From Hyphococcus formosus (lineage in GTDB: Bacteria; Pseudomonadota; Alphaproteobacteria; Caulobacterales; Parvularculaceae), in NCBI RefSeq assembly GCF_046736345.1, contig NZ_CP157210.1, positions 2,666,001 through 2,730,000 on the forward strand: 64,000 nt of DNA, in the 5' to 3' direction. Below are positions 62,663-64,000 of the stretch, one piece after another (positions within the stretch are counted from its first letter, which is position 1; the number at the start of each line of letters is the position of its first letter). A program made the translations under genes and the position numbers. Under the pieces are notes generated by a model, which did no database searches, was not told the origin of the DNA, and worked only from the letters and a program-made list of their open reading frames with translations.

Positions 62663-64000
62663 ATGACATTCAGATTTTTCAGTGCCGCTCATTTCTTTGG
62701 CTTTTGTGCAATTTTGATTGCCATATCGATCACGCCAAATCGGACCTACGCTGCTGATATAGAGATCGCGCGATCCGGGTCGATTGTGGCACTGATCAAT
62801 CCGCAAAGGGCCTGTGGCCAACAGGTCGGGATGGCGATTACCGCTGAAAGTCTTGATGATCTTGAAAACGAAGCGGTGATGGTTGCGCTCGTGAAAAAGA
62901 GCGGCGAAGCCGTGGCGGCCAAATGTAACTATGTGAAAAGCCTAAAAATTATTGGCTATGTCGATCGTAAACCGGTTATGCGCGCTGGTGCCGCCGCTGG
63001 TCAGGGGTGGGACGATTATTTCTGGTACTGGCTGCCTAATGTGGGGCGCACTAAATCGGCGGCTCCCGTTGCTACACGGCGCACAAATTCGGCACCGGCC
63101 GTAGCCGCAAGGCGCGCGACACCGAACACACAACCCACAGGGAATGCGCTTGAGGCAGAAGTGGCTGCGCGACGCGATAAGCAGGTCCGCGACCGCGCAG
63201 TGGCGCAAGCCAAACAAACCGGGGCACCAGTCACCGCCGCGGATTATCTCGCGCATTACGCCTATCTCGAAGCACCCTCCGCACACCCATCAATCTGTGG
63301 TGATTTCGCCCTGCGGCAGCCCTTCACCGAGGGCAAAGGTGCTCCGACGACGCTCGCCGCGACCGTCAATCAGCTCTCTGGCGGTGACCCGCAGGCCTTG
63401 ATGCAAAGCCACCGCAAGGTTTTTGCAGATTTTTCTACTCAGCGCGTGAAGTTCGATAATCATTGCGCCGCTTCCACCAAGCTGGGCGAGCGAAAACTGT
63501 GCGACATGAAAGATTTCAATTGCGCCGTTTTGACCGCGTGTATGCGCTACCTCAATCCCGCTGCAAGCGCGGAGAGCCAGGCGATTTTCCCAAAATGTAT
63601 CAATCGCGAGACCCGGTCGATTGCAATGGCGCGGCAGCAGACCTATGCGGCGCGCATTATGGTCAAGGGCAAGGAAGTACGGTTCTATCTCGGCAAGAAT
63701 TTCGGGGCCGATGATACCCACGGCGATTGGTGCGGCAAAAACCTATGGGGCAAGGTCGAATATCCACAAGACTACAATGTGCTGCCGGCGCTGGCGAAAA
63801 CGATAGGCGGGGTGTTGAACGAAACGCTTTCCGCGCGTTGCCCGCGTGCAGAAACGGTTGTCGTCGGGCTTTATAACTACACGGATAAGTATGGGCCGCG
63901 TCAGGTCTCGGCGAATGGACAATATCTTGAGGCCTATAAGGACGGCACTGTCTGGAACACCAATTTGCACCCCGATTACGTTCAGACGCTTCGCGCAAAA
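62663..64000 (+). CDS. Large secreted Cys-rich orphan protein (3' end beyond the window)
   Basis: An open frame from ATG at 62663, after a strong GGGGGAG, runs to the last base without a stop, at least 446 codons. The first 30 residues form a signal peptide (ending NRTYA). The exported part has ten cysteines (near 51, 88, 212, 268, 280, 287, 293, 312, 357 and 393) and a low-complexity Ala/Arg/Thr linker at about 125-190. I recognise no domain. It replaces trpA, which often follows trpB. Codon use looks like its neighbours. Confidence 0.7.
   Translation, partial: MTFRFFSAAHFFGFCAILIAISITPNRTYAADIEIARSGSIVALINPQRACGQQVGMAITAESLDDLENEAVMVALVKKSGEAVAAKCNYVKSLKIIGYVDRKPVMRAGAAAGQGWDDYFWYWLPNVGRTKSAAPVATRRTNSAPAVAARRATPNTQPTGNALEAEVAARRDKQVRDRAVAQAKQTGAPVTAADYLAHYAYLEAPSAHPSICGDFALRQPFTEGKGAPTTLAATVNQLSGGDPQALMQSHRKVFADFSTQRVKFDNHCAASTKLGERKLCDMKDFNCAVLTACMRYLNPAASAESQAIFPKCINRETRSIAMARQQTYAARIMVKGKEVRFYLGKNFGADDTHGDWCGKNLWGKVEYPQDYNVLPALAKTIGGVLNETLSARCPRAETVVVGLYNYTDKYGPRQVSANGQYLEAYKDGTVWNTNLHPDYVQTLRAK

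Noticed and set aside
1..64000. tRNA, rRNA or mobile-element genes
   Set aside because: I looked for tRNA T-loop sequences, transposase or integrase frames and paired terminal repeats and found none that hold up.

Overview
The window is a piece of a free-living Gram-negative alphaproteobacterial chromosome, moderately GC-rich by eye. The evidence is gene order and families: divergent rmuC / def-fmt-truA with dapE and dapD nearby, priA next to atpHAGDC, rsmI-yraN-gshB, mtaB-ftsY-yciB, nadD-rsfS-rlmH-LytM protein-ctpA-divergent deacetylase-rppH, ubiE-ubiB-coaBC, ihfB-lapA-trpF-trpB, lptFG, LolA and the alphaproteobacterial regulator FlbT. The combination looks like the Caulobacterales/Parvularculales side of the class, but I cannot name a genus. 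I see no rRNA, tRNA, CRISPR array, phage, transposase or other mobile-element gene. Almost everything is conserved core genome, with a few accessory genes between syntenic blocks.

Layout. 0-10 kb: rmuC (-); def, fmt, truA (+); dapE (-), a cupin and a deacetylase-like protein (+); dapD, a HAD nucleotidase and a DUF1036 protein (-). 9.6-18 kb: priA, a PagL-like outer-membrane deacylase and the F1 operon atpHAGDC with a strong terminator. 18-30.6 kb: dut, a PBP-activator lipoprotein, rsmI-yraN-BON lipoprotein-gshB, a GT4 glycosyltransferase with a membrane partner, lptF-lptG, two tandem flbT genes and mtaB. 30.6-39.9 kb: a hidden 29-codon Lys-Pro gene antisense between mtaB and ftsY, ftsY-yciB, a NUDIX protein, a MarR regulator with a histone-H1-like tail, a SPOUT methyltransferase, Usp, a PLP enzyme, xth, TSUP, a likely structured small RNA and lolA. 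40-44 kb: GST, an Old-Yellow-Enzyme-like reductase and a Tat-exported flavoprotein. 44-54.5 kb: obgE, a NadD-EgtD fusion, rsfS, rlmH, an EnvC-like protein, ctpA, an EamA transporter (inverted), a divergent polysaccharide deacetylase, rppH and an RluA-type synthase. 54.5-64 kb: a 124-bp-period palindromic repeat, coaBC-ubiB-ubiE (-), then ihfB-lapA-trpF-phosphatase-trpB (+) and a large secreted orphan cut by the window end.

Functional themes. Translation and RNA maturation (def, fmt, truA, rsmI, mtaB, rsfS, rlmH, rppH, SPOUT and RluA enzymes); envelope building (dapD, dapE, LpoA-like lipoprotein, lptFG, lolA, EnvC-like, ctpA, PagL-like); energy and cofactors (atpHAGDC, ubiE, ubiB, coaBC, NadD); thiol protection (gshB, GST, and EgtD, the first step of ergothioneine synthesis).

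The most unusual items are the in-frame fusion of NadD to EgtD in the normal nadD slot, a putative C-rich-loop small RNA at 38834-38980, the KP-repeat microprotein, the tandem flbT pair with a G8 tract at one ribosome-binding site, and the MarR-H1-tail fusion. I did not find a clear multi-gene system of unknown type, and I do not claim one.
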